This document shows positions 43,422-52,847 of a DNA stretch of 64,000 bases, piece by piece. The DNA is taken from positions 1-64,000 of the forward strand of contig JAFTIR010000035.1 of the NCBI GenBank assembly GCA_017456765.1, written 5' to 3'. Made by a program: the position numbers and the translations under genes. The DNA comes from Clostridia bacterium. Lineage in GTDB: Bacteria > Bacillota > Clostridia > Oscillospirales > CAG-382. Below the pieces are notes generated by a model. The model saw only the letters and a program-made list of their open reading frames with translations. It was not told the DNA's origin and searched no databases. How positions within the stretch are numbered: position 1 is the stretch's first letter; the number at the start of each line of letters is the position of its first letter.

Positions 43422-46400
43422 GATACTTCTCCTGATTTCTGTAATATTCAAGTATTCCGTTCACCAAGGCATCCGCCGATTTTTCGGCATTGCCTGCGGT
43501 TATAGACCACTGATATTCCTCAACATTTGAAATAAAGCACATTTCCACAAGGGTTGACGGGAATCTGTGATTTCTCGCAACTGCAAGTTTCTGATAAGCG
43601 GTCGGCTTCTGAATTCTTGAAAGCTCACGGCACACAACATCCGATACGGTTCTTGAAAGACCAATACCGCTATTATTGGAATAAAGAGCCATGAAGCCTT
43701 TGGTTTTAAGGGCATTTGCGTTTCCCGCAAGGGAGTTATGATGTACGGAAATGGCAAGGTCGGGACATTCTGCATTGAGCAAATCCATTCTTTGATACAA
43801 ATCAACCGTTTCATCTCCGGGGCGTGATTCAACAACCTCTGCGCCAAGATTACGTAGCTTTTGTGCAAGAGATTCAGCAATATTCCGGTTTAGCACCTTT
43901 TCGGGTTTATTGCCGGGACCCAATGCTCCGCTGTCAACACCGCCATGACCGGCATCAACTACGATTCTCTTTCCGAGAAGCGGTTTATCGCCATCGGCAA
44001 GTGTCTGAGGGTTGTTGAGTTTTACAATCATACAGCCGTTTTCATAAACAATATTAAAGCCGTAGAAATTGTTTTCGTCCTTTAGCGTAACATAATACAT
44101 GAGCATATTCGCTCTTGTTCCGAGTCTTCCCTCTATCGATTTGATAAGAGGATTTGCCGGCACATCAAACTGAGGTATTATACTTGTATCGGTATTATAA
44201 ATGATTATTCTCATCTCACCGTTTTCACCGCGAAAATCAACGTCTACGGGAATATTTTCGGTAACACCGAAGCGGATGTCGGTTGAGTTTTGCTTATTAT
44301 TGACTGTGTTCTTGGCATTGACTTCAACAGCGGTTGTGAGAATAGTATTGAGAAGCAGCGGCTTTCCGTATGTAAATTCAAGCTGCTCCTCTGCAATATA
44401 TCCGCCGAATCTCATTTTACAGTAACCGTCAGTGACATCTACCACATAGTCGCGCATACCCTTTGAGGACGGAAGAAAATCGTCATAAAAGGAGGTTTCT
44501 GTGCCGACCTTTGTGTGGGTATAATCTTCCTTCACTTCGGCATAAACATATGCTTCATTTCCCTTTGCGGCAACTTGTCCACCCAGAGCAAGCACCATTT
44601 CTCCATCCTTCTGTGCCATGAATTCAACATTGCCGAGAACCTTAAAGTCTGTACTGCTTACAAGTCTTGCAGGATTGATTTCACCGACATATTTTTCATA
44701 AAGATACCCGTTGCCGTCTCCCTCGGGATAAATTGTGGGCTTCAGAACAATCTCGGTATCCCCCACCTTTGCAGTAACATTACTGCCTGCAGGAGCAACA
44801 CACGAAACGGTCATTTTTTCTCCGTCCGAAAGCCATGTCGTACCCGACGGATACTGCGCTGAAATTTCCATGGAGTCGAGCATTGCCGGCTCCGAAGAAT
44901 AATAGACATTCTGCTTACCGCGGTTAATCACATACTCAGTTGTTTTTCCGTTTTGCGAGAATGTATATGTATTCTTTCCTTTTTCAAGGGGCAAAAACAG
45001 GCTAAAATAACCGTCTGTTGTTTTGGAAACAGCATTACCCTCAAAATAAAGAGGATATGCAGGGTCGCACGAACCGATAATATAGGTGCTTGATGTGTCT
45101 ACATATGAGTTGTTTGACGGATAATTGATTTTAACATCATTTCCGTTAGACACTGCAGTTTTTCTGTAAATCTCGCGACTACACATTTTCTTTATATCAT
45201 CGGCAACCGAGCCAATATTTTCTGTAATATTCTCATAGCCGTAAAAAATGCTTCCTTTGTAGCCAGAAAGTGTACGGCACATTTCAACCTGCTTATATAT
45301 CTCTCCCTCTTCGTATTCTCCCGACTTATATGCGGCATGACCCATATAAAGGCTTACTCCCGTGCCGTCAAGGTTGGCACTCCACCATCTTGCAACGTCG
45401 TCAAAGGGGGCAGCTTCGGTATCAAAGCTCCAGTAATTCTGCGGTGCAATATAGTCAACATAACCGCCCTTTGCCCAGGCAAGTGCATCACAGTAAAGAG
45501 AAGTATATGCTTCAAGTCCCTGTGTATCGCTTCCCATGGTGGGAGTGTCTGAATCCTTATTTGCCCATATTCCGAAAACGGATACGCCGAATTCGCACTC
45601 GGGGTTAATTTCCTTTACGGTATTATAGGTTTGCTGGACAAGAAGATTTACATTATTTCGTCTCCAATCAGCCTTTTCCATACCCTCTCCGTACATTTCA
45701 TACGCCTGCCCGTCATCGAAATCATTTTTGCCGGACGGATAAGGGTAAAAATAATCGTCAAAGTGAATACCTGCAATATCCGGATACTTTTCAACAATCT
45801 CACGAACACCCGAAACAACAAGAGAGCGCACCTCGGGAATACCGGGATTCAGATATGTTCTTCCGTCTGCATACTTTACCGTATATTCGGGATGGATTTT
45901 TGCAGGGTTCGTACTTGCAAGGGAATCCATTTCATCTTCTTCCATAGATACTCTGTAGGGATTTACCCACGCATGAACATCTATATTATATTCCGCCGCC
46001 TTATCTATGAGAAAGCTCAGAGAGTCAAAGTCGGAGACGGTTTTTCCCTGTGTTCCAGAAACATATCTTGATGCAGGAAAAATATCAGAATCGTACAAGG
46101 CATCGCAAGCAGGTCTCACCTGGAAAAACAATGAGTTTATTCCAAGCTCGTCTGCCTTTTCAACTATCGCTGAAAGTTCCTTTTCAAGGCTTTTTTGCGT
46201 AAGTCCCGCCTTTGAGGGATAATCAATATTTATGGTTGATGCTATCCACAGCCCCCTCATTTCAAGAAGGGATACGTCCGTTGGCTCTGCCACGGGGTTT
46301 TGCACCTGAGAACCGGCAATGACAGGCTGGGTGTTTTTTCTGCCGAACATCACAAAACCAAGTCCCACAAGCGCAAGAAGAACCACTGAAATTGCAATTG

Positions 46401-46467
46401 ACACAGCCACCGCGGCTGTAGATTTATTTTTGTTAACATTTCTGTTTCTGAAGCTTTTATATGACAC
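43411..46467 (-). CDS. Membrane-anchored GHL10-type glycosidase fused to N-acetylmuramoyl-L-alanine amidase
   Basis: About 1018 residues. An N-terminal anchor helix is followed by a glycosyl-hydrolase-like domain (GHL10/DUF187, about 55-390: MRGLWIASTINIDYPS, FFQVRPACDALY, GIHFDDYFYPYPS, YIAPQNYW). Beta-rich modules follow, then Amidase_3 (about 815-1010) with VVDAGHGGVDSGALGP and SVHHNS as zinc ligands and LVEMCFISN as the Glu block. It should cut peptidoglycan peptides from glycans. Start: GTG 46467 with GGAGG 6 bases before it. It is transcribed with the sporulation genes yqfC and yqfD, so a spore-wall role is possible. Confidence 0.88.
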   Translation of the reverse strand: MSYKSFRNRNVNKNKSTAAVAVSIAISVVLLALVGLGFVMFGRKNTQPVIAGSQVQNPVAEPTDVSLLEMRGLWIASTINIDYPSKAGLTQKSLEKELSAIVEKADELGINSLFFQVRPACDALYDSDIFPASRYVSGTQGKTVSDFDSLSFLIDKAAEYNIDVHAWVNPYRVSMEEDEMDSLASTNPAKIHPEYTVKYADGRTYLNPGIPEVRSLVVSGVREIVEKYPDIAGIHFDDYFYPYPSGKNDFDDGQAYEMYGEGMEKADWRRNNVNLLVQQTYNTVKEINPECEFGVSVFGIWANKDSDTPTMGSDTQGLEAYTSLYCDALAWAKGGYVDYIAPQNYWSFDTEAAPFDDVARWWSANLDGTGVSLYMGHAAYKSGEYEEGEIYKQVEMCRTLSGYKGSIFYGYENITENIGSVADDIKKMCSREIYRKTAVSNGNDVKINYPSNNSYVDTSSTYIIGSCDPAYPLYFEGNAVSKTTDGYFSLFLPLEKGKNTYTFSQNGKTTEYVINRGKQNVYYSSEPAMLDSMEISAQYPSGTTWLSDGEKMTVSCVAPAGSNVTAKVGDTEIVLKPTIYPEGDGNGYLYEKYVGEINPARLVSSTDFKVLGNVEFMAQKDGEMVLALGGQVAAKGNEAYVYAEVKEDYTHTKVGTETSFYDDFLPSSKGMRDYVVDVTDGYCKMRFGGYIAEEQLEFTYGKPLLLNTILTTAVEVNAKNTVNNKQNSTDIRFGVTENIPVDVDFRGENGEMRIIIYNTDTSIIPQFDVPANPLIKSIEGRLGTRANMLMYYVTLKDENNFYGFNIVYENGCMIVKLNNPQTLADGDKPLLGKRIVVDAGHGGVDSGALGPGNKPEKVLNRNIAESLAQKLRNLGAEVVESRPGDETVDLYQRMDLLNAECPDLAISVHHNSLAGNANALKTKGFMALYSNNSGIGLSRTVSDVVCRELSRIQKPTAYQKLAVARNHRFPSTLVEMCFISNVEEYQWSITAGNAEKSADALVNGILEYYRNQEKYLDY

Positions 46468-46576
46468 AGAGAACCTCCCAAAAACAACATAAAAAAACAA
46501 AAGTACATTCTTATGACAATATTATACACCAAACGACACAAAAAGAAAACAGTATTCAAAGAATGTTTTCAATTTT

Positions 46577-47749
46577 TTATGAAAGTTCAAATTCAAGCTC
46601 CGTCGCAATGTTTTCAACACCGTCAAAATTACATTTATATATCAGTTTCCCGTTCTCAACCGTGTATTCTTCATCAAAATCGGCAATTGCAAAATCGGGA
46701 GATATTTCTAATAGTCTCTCTTTTGCTGTTTGTCTTGCCAGAAGCAGTGCTTGCTGTTTTGTCCTGCGCTGAGTAAATTCGGTATATTCATTATGTACGG
46801 CACGATTAAACATTACGGGAAGAACTACTTTTCCGAAAAGGCGGAGTTTTTCATGATGCTTTACAAACTCGCTTTTTTCGGTGCCTGAATTTACCGAATC
46901 CGAAAAGCTCAAGGTTTTACCAAGGAAGGTAAAGCTATAATCGTGTCTCGTATTTCCCGTGTACTTCTTGATTTTATATTCAAGCGGAACAACCACGCCA
47001 AAGCTGCGGACAGTATTTGCCCACACAAATCCCCTCGCACCGCGAAGCATGCTTCCGCCCGTTCTTTTATCGACAAAAGCCGACACAAGAAGCTGTCCCT
47101 TCAGCACCACATCTCCCTTTGCGACCTTTGTTCCGCCCTCAAGTGCATCCACTCTCAGTATTATGCCGTTTGTGGAGGCGACAAGATTTACATTCTCCTT
47201 CTTTGGAGCGGGCAATGCAATTTTCGCCTCCTTCATTTCAACGTGTGCCACGGTACCGTCAAAATTTATTGCCATCCAGGACACTGCATCTTCATTTATG
47301 AGAAGTCTGTCGGTGACTTTTTTTACATCAACATTCTTTTTCATCATTCCCTCTCTGAAACCCGCTTTCTTCAGCATCTCTACAACTTCGCTATCCCTTA
47401 GTTTTTCGTTGCCCTCAATCCGTATTTCCCACACGAACAGAGATGACAGCATAATAAGACAGACGGAAATCACAAGTCCTGCAATAAGTCCCAGTCTGTG
47501 TTTCAGCCTTTCTGCAACAACCGGAATTCCGAAGGTCCTTTTATTTATAATTGTGCCGCCGCTTTTATTTAATGCCGTTTCAAGTTTTTCCCTTTCCCGG
47601 TAAAAGCAGGATATATTCAATATTCCGTCTTTTTCAAGCGACATATTTTTTATCGAAACATCAGCTTTTACGGAGTTTATAAAGTTTTCTGTATTATCAA
47701 GACCAAGACGGTATACGGCGATTCCCTTAAGAAAATCAAAAACAAACAT
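46577..47749 (-). CDS. yqfD: Sporulation protein YqfD
   Basis: 390 residues. A soluble N-terminal part, one membrane helix at about residues 87-107 (LGLIAGLVISVCLIMLSS), and a long outer domain with FVWEIRIEGNEKL and YTEFTQRRTKQQA. This matches YqfD, a SigE-regulated membrane protein of sporulation. GAGGTAGG precedes the ATG. It follows yqfC by 8 bases, as in other spore formers. Confidence 0.92.
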   Translation of the reverse strand: MFVFDFLKGIAVYRLGLDNTENFINSVKADVSIKNMSLEKDGILNISCFYREREKLETALNKSGGTIINKRTFGIPVVAERLKHRLGLIAGLVISVCLIMLSSLFVWEIRIEGNEKLRDSEVVEMLKKAGFREGMMKKNVDVKKVTDRLLINEDAVSWMAINFDGTVAHVEMKEAKIALPAPKKENVNLVASTNGIILRVDALEGGTKVAKGDVVLKGQLLVSAFVDKRTGGSMLRGARGFVWANTVRSFGVVVPLEYKIKKYTGNTRHDYSFTFLGKTLSFSDSVNSGTEKSEFVKHHEKLRLFGKVVLPVMFNRAVHNEYTEFTQRRTKQQALLLARQTAKERLLEISPDFAIADFDEEYTVENGKLIYKCNFDGVENIATELEFELS

Positions 47750-47757
47750 ATCCTACC

Positions 47758-48048
47758 TCATTCAAAGCCCACATTTGTGACAAAACCCGTAACCCTCAAA
47801 TCACCGTTTGCAAGAAATACAATCTTAAGATTTCTGCCTGTGACGGAAACTGTGTTTTTTCTCTGCATGACACGCACATTCTCCATGTCGTAATGTACAA
47901 GTTTGCCTGCGTCTTCTATAATGATTTCACGATTAAAGCACATTCTGATATATGGGTAACACACCGCCATATCGAAAGGAATTTGTGCCGCATTTGAAAC
48001 TTTTGCGACCTTTGGGAGCTTTTTGCTTTTTCTTTCTCTCAATGTCAT
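47758..48048 (-). CDS. yqfC: Sporulation protein YqfC
   Basis: 96-97 residues with the YqfC pattern YIRMCFNREIIIEDAGKL and LKIVFLANGDLRVTGF. It is always paired with yqfD. The frame opens with GTG 48051 and ATG 48048, and GGAG is just upstream, so the exact start is uncertain. It is divergent from the ylbJ-type gene, 77-80 bases away. Confidence 0.9.
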   Translation of the reverse strand: MTLRERKSKKLPKVAKVSNAAQIPFDMAVCYPYIRMCFNREIIIEDAGKLVHYDMENVRVMQRKNTVSVTGRNLKIVFLANGDLRVTGFVTNVGFE

Positions 48049-48128
48049 CACTCCAATTTTTTCTCTTAAAAATATTTATGCTGTATTTTGCATATAAATA
48101 CTTAGAAAAAGTTTTGGGAGGCGCAAAT

Positions 48129-49232
48129 ATGGCAAAGAAAACAACTTCATTTTCAATGCTCTGCTTAATCGTTATTTCTATTGTTTATACACTTTTTAAC
48201 CCATACCGCATATCTTTTCATGCCCAGAGTGCAATAAAATTGTGTGCCACAGCTCTTGTGCCGACCCTGTTTATATTCATGGTTTTTTCGAGAATGTTGT
48301 CACATTTGTGTACAGCAAATATTTTTGGCGGTAAAATCATTTCATTTCTATCCGCTCTTTTAAAGCTACCTCCGTGCCTTATCCCCATTTGCATTTCGGG
48401 ACTTTTCTGCGGAGCGCCTGCCGGTGCCTTTGCAATATGTCGGATGTATGATGAGGGTATAATCACAAAGAAGGAAGCAGAAAGGGCATGTATTTTTGCC
48501 AACAACTGCTCTGCCGCTTTTATTCTCGGCTTTATATCAGCACTTCTCGATTCAAAACAAAAAAGCGTTTACATATTCATTTCAAACATTGCCGCAACTG
48601 TTTTTGTATACATGATTTTTTTTAGAGGCGACAACGACAAAAGCAAAACCAAAACCGAACGCAGGTATTCTCCAAAACCGTTTTCCGAAAGTCTTACCGA
48701 AAGTATTTCGTCATCGGTTACAGCAACCGTCACCCTATGCGGATATGTAATTTTCTTTTACACCCTCACACAGGTGATTTGCCAAGAGCTTATGCCGTTT
48801 TTACACGGCCTTACTTCTTCGGATGAAAAAATCGGATTTATAAACGCCGCGATATGCTCGTTTTTTGAAATAAGCTCGGGTGTTATGAGAATATCGTCCT
48901 TAAAGGGCAGTGAGGCTGTCGTTTTATGTGCCGGTGCCGCAGGATTTACGGGTCTTTCAATGGTTTTTCAGGTGAAAGGTATACTCGGCAAAAGTAGGAT
49001 TTCGGCAAAAAACTACTTTTTTTCAAAGTGTCTTTGTGCTTTTGTTTCTCCGATTTTTACTGTTTTACTCATGTTTTTGTCCCCAACAGAGCTTTCTGTT
49101 TCATCATATACAGGCACAAAAACATCTTCAGGAGTATCTTCCGGCGATGTTATTTCTCTCGCAGTTATGACCTGCATCGCTCTTGCAGGAGCATATATTT
49201 TATCTTATCTTGATAAAAAACACAAAAAGTAA
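48129..49232 (+). CDS. YlbJ/SpoVV-like sporulation membrane transporter
   Basis: 367 residues with about eight helices. The block ISGLFCGAPAGAFAICRM and NNCSAAFILGF match the nucleoside-recognition/YlbJ group, in which YlbJ (SpoVV) moves dipicolinic acid into the forespore. The Gly-x-Pro-x-Gly pattern is seen as CGAPAGA. GGGAGG precedes ATG 48129. An upstream open frame runs to 47952 inside yqfC and is not real. Divergence from yqfC/yqfD supports a sporulation role. Confidence 0.82.
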   Translation: MAKKTTSFSMLCLIVISIVYTLFNPYRISFHAQSAIKLCATALVPTLFIFMVFSRMLSHLCTANIFGGKIISFLSALLKLPPCLIPICISGLFCGAPAGAFAICRMYDEGIITKKEAERACIFANNCSAAFILGFISALLDSKQKSVYIFISNIAATVFVYMIFFRGDNDKSKTKTERRYSPKPFSESLTESISSSVTATVTLCGYVIFFYTLTQVICQELMPFLHGLTSSDEKIGFINAAICSFFEISSGVMRISSLKGSEAVVLCAGAAGFTGLSMVFQVKGILGKSRISAKNYFFSKCLCAFVSPIFTVLLMFLSPTELSVSSYTGTKTSSGVSSGDVISLAVMTCIALAGAYILSYLDKKHKK

Positions 49233-49266
49233 CAATTAAAAACATTAAATTTATGCTGTTTGCTTC

Positions 49267-49294
49267 TTGATTTTTCCGCAATTTAATGTATAAT
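49267..49294 (+). promoter_or_regulatory. Promoter of the small Cys-rich gene
   Basis: TTGATT and TATAAT with a 16-base spacer. Confidence 0.55.
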
Positions 49295-49348
49295 ATATTT
49301 GGGTTACTTTATATGTGACAAAAACAAGACTTTGAAGGAGGAGAGTTT

Positions 49349-49573
49349 GTGAGAAAAAAACTTCCCGTCAGCATAACAAAATGCTGTGCGCTCTGCGAGT
49401 ACGCAAAAAAGGTTACCGTCACAGGTGAAATTTTATGCGCACGGAGCAAGAATCTCAAAAGGGTATCAGATGATTACTGTTGCAAAAAATTCAGCTTTGA
49501 CATCCTCTCCTACCGTCCGAATCCCACAAAGCTTCCCAAATTCAATGCCACAACCGTGGACGACATATTATAA
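49349..49573 (+). CDS. Small Cys-rich protein, function unknown
   Basis: 74 residues. Cys residues lie as CCALCEYA, LCARSK and DYCCKKF, which could bind one metal. GTG start with AAGGAGGAG about 8 bases upstream. It is not assigned to a family. It is followed 38 bases later by the KDPG aldolase fusion gene. Confidence 0.6.
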   Translation: MRKKLPVSITKCCALCEYAKKVTVTGEILCARSKNLKRVSDDYCCKKFSFDILSYRPNPTKLPKFNATTVDDIL

Positions 49574-49611
49574 AAAATAAAAAAATTTTACATAAACAAG
49601 GAGCAAAAACA

Positions 49612-50574
49612 ATGAAAGACGTTTATCAGAGAATTTACGAAACAGGCATTATCCCCGTAATCAAAATTGACGATGCAAAGGACGCAGTCCCCCTTGCAAA
49701 AGCACTCATCGAGGGCGGACTTCCCGCAGCTGAAATTACATTCAGAACAGCGGCTGCCGCTGATGCTATCAAGGCTATTTCCGAAAACTACCCTGACATG
49801 CTCATCGGTGCGGGTACAGTTCTTACTCCCGAGCAGGCTGACACAGCAATCGCTTGCGGTGCTCACTTTATCGTAAGCCCCGGCTTCAATCCCACAGTTG
49901 TTAAGCACTGCATTTCCAAGGGCTACATCATTATCCCCGGCACATCCAGCCCCTCCGAAGTTGAAGCAGCACTTGAACTCGGTCTCGACACAGTTAAGTT
50001 CTTCCCCGCAGAAGCGGCAGGCGGTCTTGCAATGCTCAAGGCTATGGCTGCTCCCTACGGCAAGGTTAAGTTCATGCCCACAGGCGGTCTCAACGAAAAG
50101 AACATCCTTTCATACCTTGAATTCAACAAGATCGTTGCTTGCGGCGGTTCTTTCATGGTTAAGGACGAATACATCAAGAACGGCGAATTCGACAAAATAC
50201 GTGAACTTACCGAAAACGCAGTTAAGCTCATGCACGGCTTTATGCTTCACCATGTGGGCATCAACGCAGGCTGTGAAGAAGAAGCTCTTAAAGTTGCTGA
50301 AATGTTCGAAATCTTCGGCTTTGCTTCCAAGGTTGGCAACAGCTCAATCTTCACAGGCAAGGTTATCGAAATCATGAAGAAGCCCGGCAGAGGCAAGCTC
50401 GGTCACATCGCTATCGGCTGTAACAATGTCGAAAGAGCTGAAAGCTACCTCAAGTCCAAGGGTCACGGCTTTATCGAAGAATCAAGAGTAGTTGACGACA
50501 AGGGCACAGTTAAGGCAATCTATCTTGACAAGGAATTCGGCGGCTTTGCTGTTCACCTTGTACTTAACAAGTAA
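49612..50574 (+). CDS. eda: KHG/KDPG aldolase fused to a C-terminal VOC domain
   Basis: The first 205 residues form an Eda-type class I aldolase that splits 2-keto-3-deoxy-6-phosphogluconate or 4-hydroxy-2-oxoglutarate. It has EITFRT (Glu41), IGAGTVLT, SPGFNP and the Schiff-base Lys129 in VKFFPAEAAGG. The last 108 residues (from about 212, HHVGINAG) have a glyoxalase/VOC pattern ending FGGFAVHLVLNK. The Entner-Doudoroff branch would fit with uronate catabolism from the lyase locus. GGAGC precedes the ATG. Codons are strongly biased to the C-ending forms, suggesting high expression. Confidence 0.87.
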   Translation: MKDVYQRIYETGIIPVIKIDDAKDAVPLAKALIEGGLPAAEITFRTAAAADAIKAISENYPDMLIGAGTVLTPEQADTAIACGAHFIVSPGFNPTVVKHCISKGYIIIPGTSSPSEVEAALELGLDTVKFFPAEAAGGLAMLKAMAAPYGKVKFMPTGGLNEKNILSYLEFNKIVACGGSFMVKDEYIKNGEFDKIRELTENAVKLMHGFMLHHVGINAGCEEEALKVAEMFEIFGFASKVGNSSIFTGKVIEIMKKPGRGKLGHIAIGCNNVERAESYLKSKGHGFIEESRVVDDKGTVKAIYLDKEFGGFAVHLVLNK

Positions 50575-51093
50575 TTGAAGTACACAAAATATGCTCTTTT
50601 AAGGCGTGCGTATACTCTTCTCGAAAACTCTACCCCGTTAAAGTACGACTGCGGAAAGCTCTGCGAGGGCGCCTGCTGCAGAGCAGATACCATCAGAGCT
50701 GAGTCAGATGCAGGCATGATGCTTCTTCCCTACGAGGATGTACTTATCGGCGGATGCGAAGAGTTTGAGATTAAAGACACAAGCGACGGCAAAATTCTTA
50801 CTTGCAGTGGCACATGCGAGAGAATTTTTCGCCCCTTTATGTGCAGGATATTCCCCTACTACGCGAGAATTGACGAGGAAACGGGAAGAATTTCACTTCG
50901 GGTTGACCCAAGGGCGGCAAATATCTGTCCCATTGCCACAAAGAAAAAAAGAACAAGGCATTCTGTGTATTTTCACAGAAACGCACTCAGGGCAGTCCGA
51001 ATTCTCATGCACGACGAAGATTTTAAAAAAGAGCTTATCAAAACAAGCAATTTTTGCGACGGTCTTTACGAAATGTACCGCACACTTATTTAA
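50575..51093 (+). CDS. Cys-cluster protein, YkgJ-like
   Basis: 172 residues. Cys lie as CGKLCEGACC, then CSGTCERIF, FMCRIFPYY and ICPI. This resembles the YkgJ/flagellin-methylase-like metal-binding fold. The start is TTG 50575, directly after the TAA of the aldolase gene, so expression depends on re-initiation or a weak site. The role is unknown. Confidence 0.65.
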   Translation: MKYTKYALLRRAYTLLENSTPLKYDCGKLCEGACCRADTIRAESDAGMMLLPYEDVLIGGCEEFEIKDTSDGKILTCSGTCERIFRPFMCRIFPYYARIDEETGRISLRVDPRAANICPIATKKKRTRHSVYFHRNALRAVRILMHDEDFKKELIKTSNFCDGLYEMYRTLI

Positions 51094-51108
51094 GTAAAGG
51101 GATTTATT

Positions 51109-51645
51109 ATGTCACTTATTAAAAATCAATTGGAAACTGCTTTTGACGAGCTGATTTTGCAGAGCAACCCCGAAGAGGGCGACATTCTTGTTGTCGGCTG
51201 TTCTTCGAGCGAGGTTCTCGGAGAAAAAATCGGAACAAGCGGTAGTCTTGAAACAGCAACCGAAATCTTTTCGGTTCTCAAGGAAAAGTGTAAGGAAAAG
51301 GGGCTTTTTCTCGCGTGTCAGTGCTGTGAGCATCTCAACCGCGCTCTCGTTGTTGAAAAGGAGCTTGCAAAGAGAGAACGTCTTACAATCGTAAATGCCG
51401 TTCCCCACGAAAAGGCAGGCGGCTCATTTGCAACGGCGGCATACAGAGGCTTTAATAATCCTGTGCTTGTCGAAGAAATTACGGCACAGCTGGGTATTGA
51501 CATAGGAAGCACCCTTATGGGGATGCACCTTTCTCGTGTTGCAGTTCCCGTAAGAACAAGCATAAAAAAAATAGGCGAAGCTCCCGTGACATTTGCGAGA
51601 GTCCGTCCTAAGTACATTGGCGGAGAAAGAGCAAAGTACAATTAA
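51109..51645 (+). CDS. UPF0340/TIGR01440 family protein (YwlG-like)
   Basis: 178 residues with the family marks VVGCSSSEVLGEKIG, CQCCEHLNRALV, VPHEKAGGS and MGMHLSRVAVPVR. A conserved cytoplasmic protein of firmicutes without known activity. AAAGGGA precedes the ATG, 15 bases after the Cys-cluster gene. Confidence 0.92.
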   Translation: MSLIKNQLETAFDELILQSNPEEGDILVVGCSSSEVLGEKIGTSGSLETATEIFSVLKEKCKEKGLFLACQCCEHLNRALVVEKELAKRERLTIVNAVPHEKAGGSFATAAYRGFNNPVLVEEITAQLGIDIGSTLMGMHLSRVAVPVRTSIKKIGEAPVTFARVRPKYIGGERAKYN

Positions 51646-51705
51646 AGCGGCTTTACAAATGCCGACAAAAAAGGTTTTATTTTTCCATAAACGGAGGTTT
51701 ATACA

Positions 51706-52794
51706 ATGAACAAGTTAAAGGCAGGCATCATCGGTGCCACAGGTATGGTAGGTCAGAGATTTATCACTCTCCTTTCCGACCACCCCATGTTTGAAATCAG
51801 CGTTCTTGCGGCAAGCGCATCCAGCGCAGGCAAGACTTATGAAGAAGCTGTAGGCGGCAGATGGAAGATGGACACAGCTATTCCTGAAAAGGTTGCTAAG
51901 ATGCCCGTTTACGATGCGGCAGACGTTGAAAAGGTTTCTTCAATGTGTGACTTCACTTTCTGTGCAGTTAACATGAAAAAGGACGAAATCAAGGCTCTTG
52001 AAGAAGCTTACGCAAAGGCAGAAACCCCTGTTGTTTCCAACAACTCGGCGCACAGAGGAACAAATGACGTTCCTATGGTTATTCCCGAAATCAACAACTC
52101 CCACGTGGCAGTTATTGAAACACAGAAAAAGAGACTCGGTACAACACGCGGCTTTATTGCAGTTAAACCCAACTGTTCAATCCAGAGCTATGTTCCCATG
52201 CTCACTCCCCTTCTCAAGTACGGCATCGAAAACGTAGTTGTTTGTACATATCAGGCTATTTCCGGTGCAGGTAAGACATTCAACGAATGGCCCGAAATGA
52301 TTGACAACATCATCCCCTTTATCGGCGGTGAAGAAGAAAAGAGCGAAAACGAGCCTCTCAAGATCTGGGGCAAGGTTGAAGACGGCGTTGTTGTTTCAGC
52401 ATCTGAACCCTGCATCACATGTCAGTGCATCAGAGTTCCCGTAACAAACGGACACACAGCGGCAGTATTCGTAAAGTTCAAGGGCAATGCTCCCTCAAAG
52501 GAACAGATTCTCGCTGACTGGAAGACATTCGGCAACGATGTAAAGGCTGAGCTTGATCTTCCCTCTTCTCCCGAGCAGTTTATCACATACTTTGAAGAAG
52601 ACAACCGTCCCCAGGCAAACCTTGACCGCGACATATACGGCGGCATGGGCATTACTGCTGGAAGACTTCGCGAAGACAAACTCTTTGACTACAAGTTTGT
52701 AGGTCTTTCCCACAACACCCTCAGAGGTGCGGCAGGCGGAGCGGTGCTTATCGCAGAATACCTTGCAAAGAAAGGCTTTATTACTGCAAAGTAA
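51706..52794 (+). CDS. asd: Aspartate-semialdehyde dehydrogenase
   Basis: Reduces aspartyl phosphate for lysine, threonine, methionine and cell-wall diaminopimelate. 362 residues. IGATGMVGQRF binds NADP, and KPNCSIQSY holds the catalytic Cys (position 156 or so). GAGKTFNEWPEM and the CITCQCIRVPVTNGHT block include the His. The length and insert pattern resemble the archaeal/fungal-type Asd rather than the E. coli type. CGGAGG precedes the ATG. No riboswitch is seen upstream. Confidence 0.94.
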   Translation: MNKLKAGIIGATGMVGQRFITLLSDHPMFEISVLAASASSAGKTYEEAVGGRWKMDTAIPEKVAKMPVYDAADVEKVSSMCDFTFCAVNMKKDEIKALEEAYAKAETPVVSNNSAHRGTNDVPMVIPEINNSHVAVIETQKKRLGTTRGFIAVKPNCSIQSYVPMLTPLLKYGIENVVVCTYQAISGAGKTFNEWPEMIDNIIPFIGGEEEKSENEPLKIWGKVEDGVVVSASEPCITCQCIRVPVTNGHTAAVFVKFKGNAPSKEQILADWKTFGNDVKAELDLPSSPEQFITYFEEDNRPQANLDRDIYGGMGITAGRLREDKLFDYKFVGLSHNTLRGAAGGAVLIAEYLAKKGFITAK

Positions 52795-52811
52795 TTATTG
52801 TAAAACATAGC

Positions 52812-52847
52812 AAAATCCCTTACGCAAAAAGCGTAAGGGATTTTTTT
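52812..52847. terminator. Bidirectional terminator between asd and the NAGPA gene
   Basis: AAATCCCTTACGC and GCGTAAGGGATTT in a 13-base stem around AAAAA, ending in T7. Confidence 0.92.

Noticed and set aside
51646-51705. Lysine riboswitch before asd
   Set aside because: Only 60 bases are available and no aptamer core is visible.
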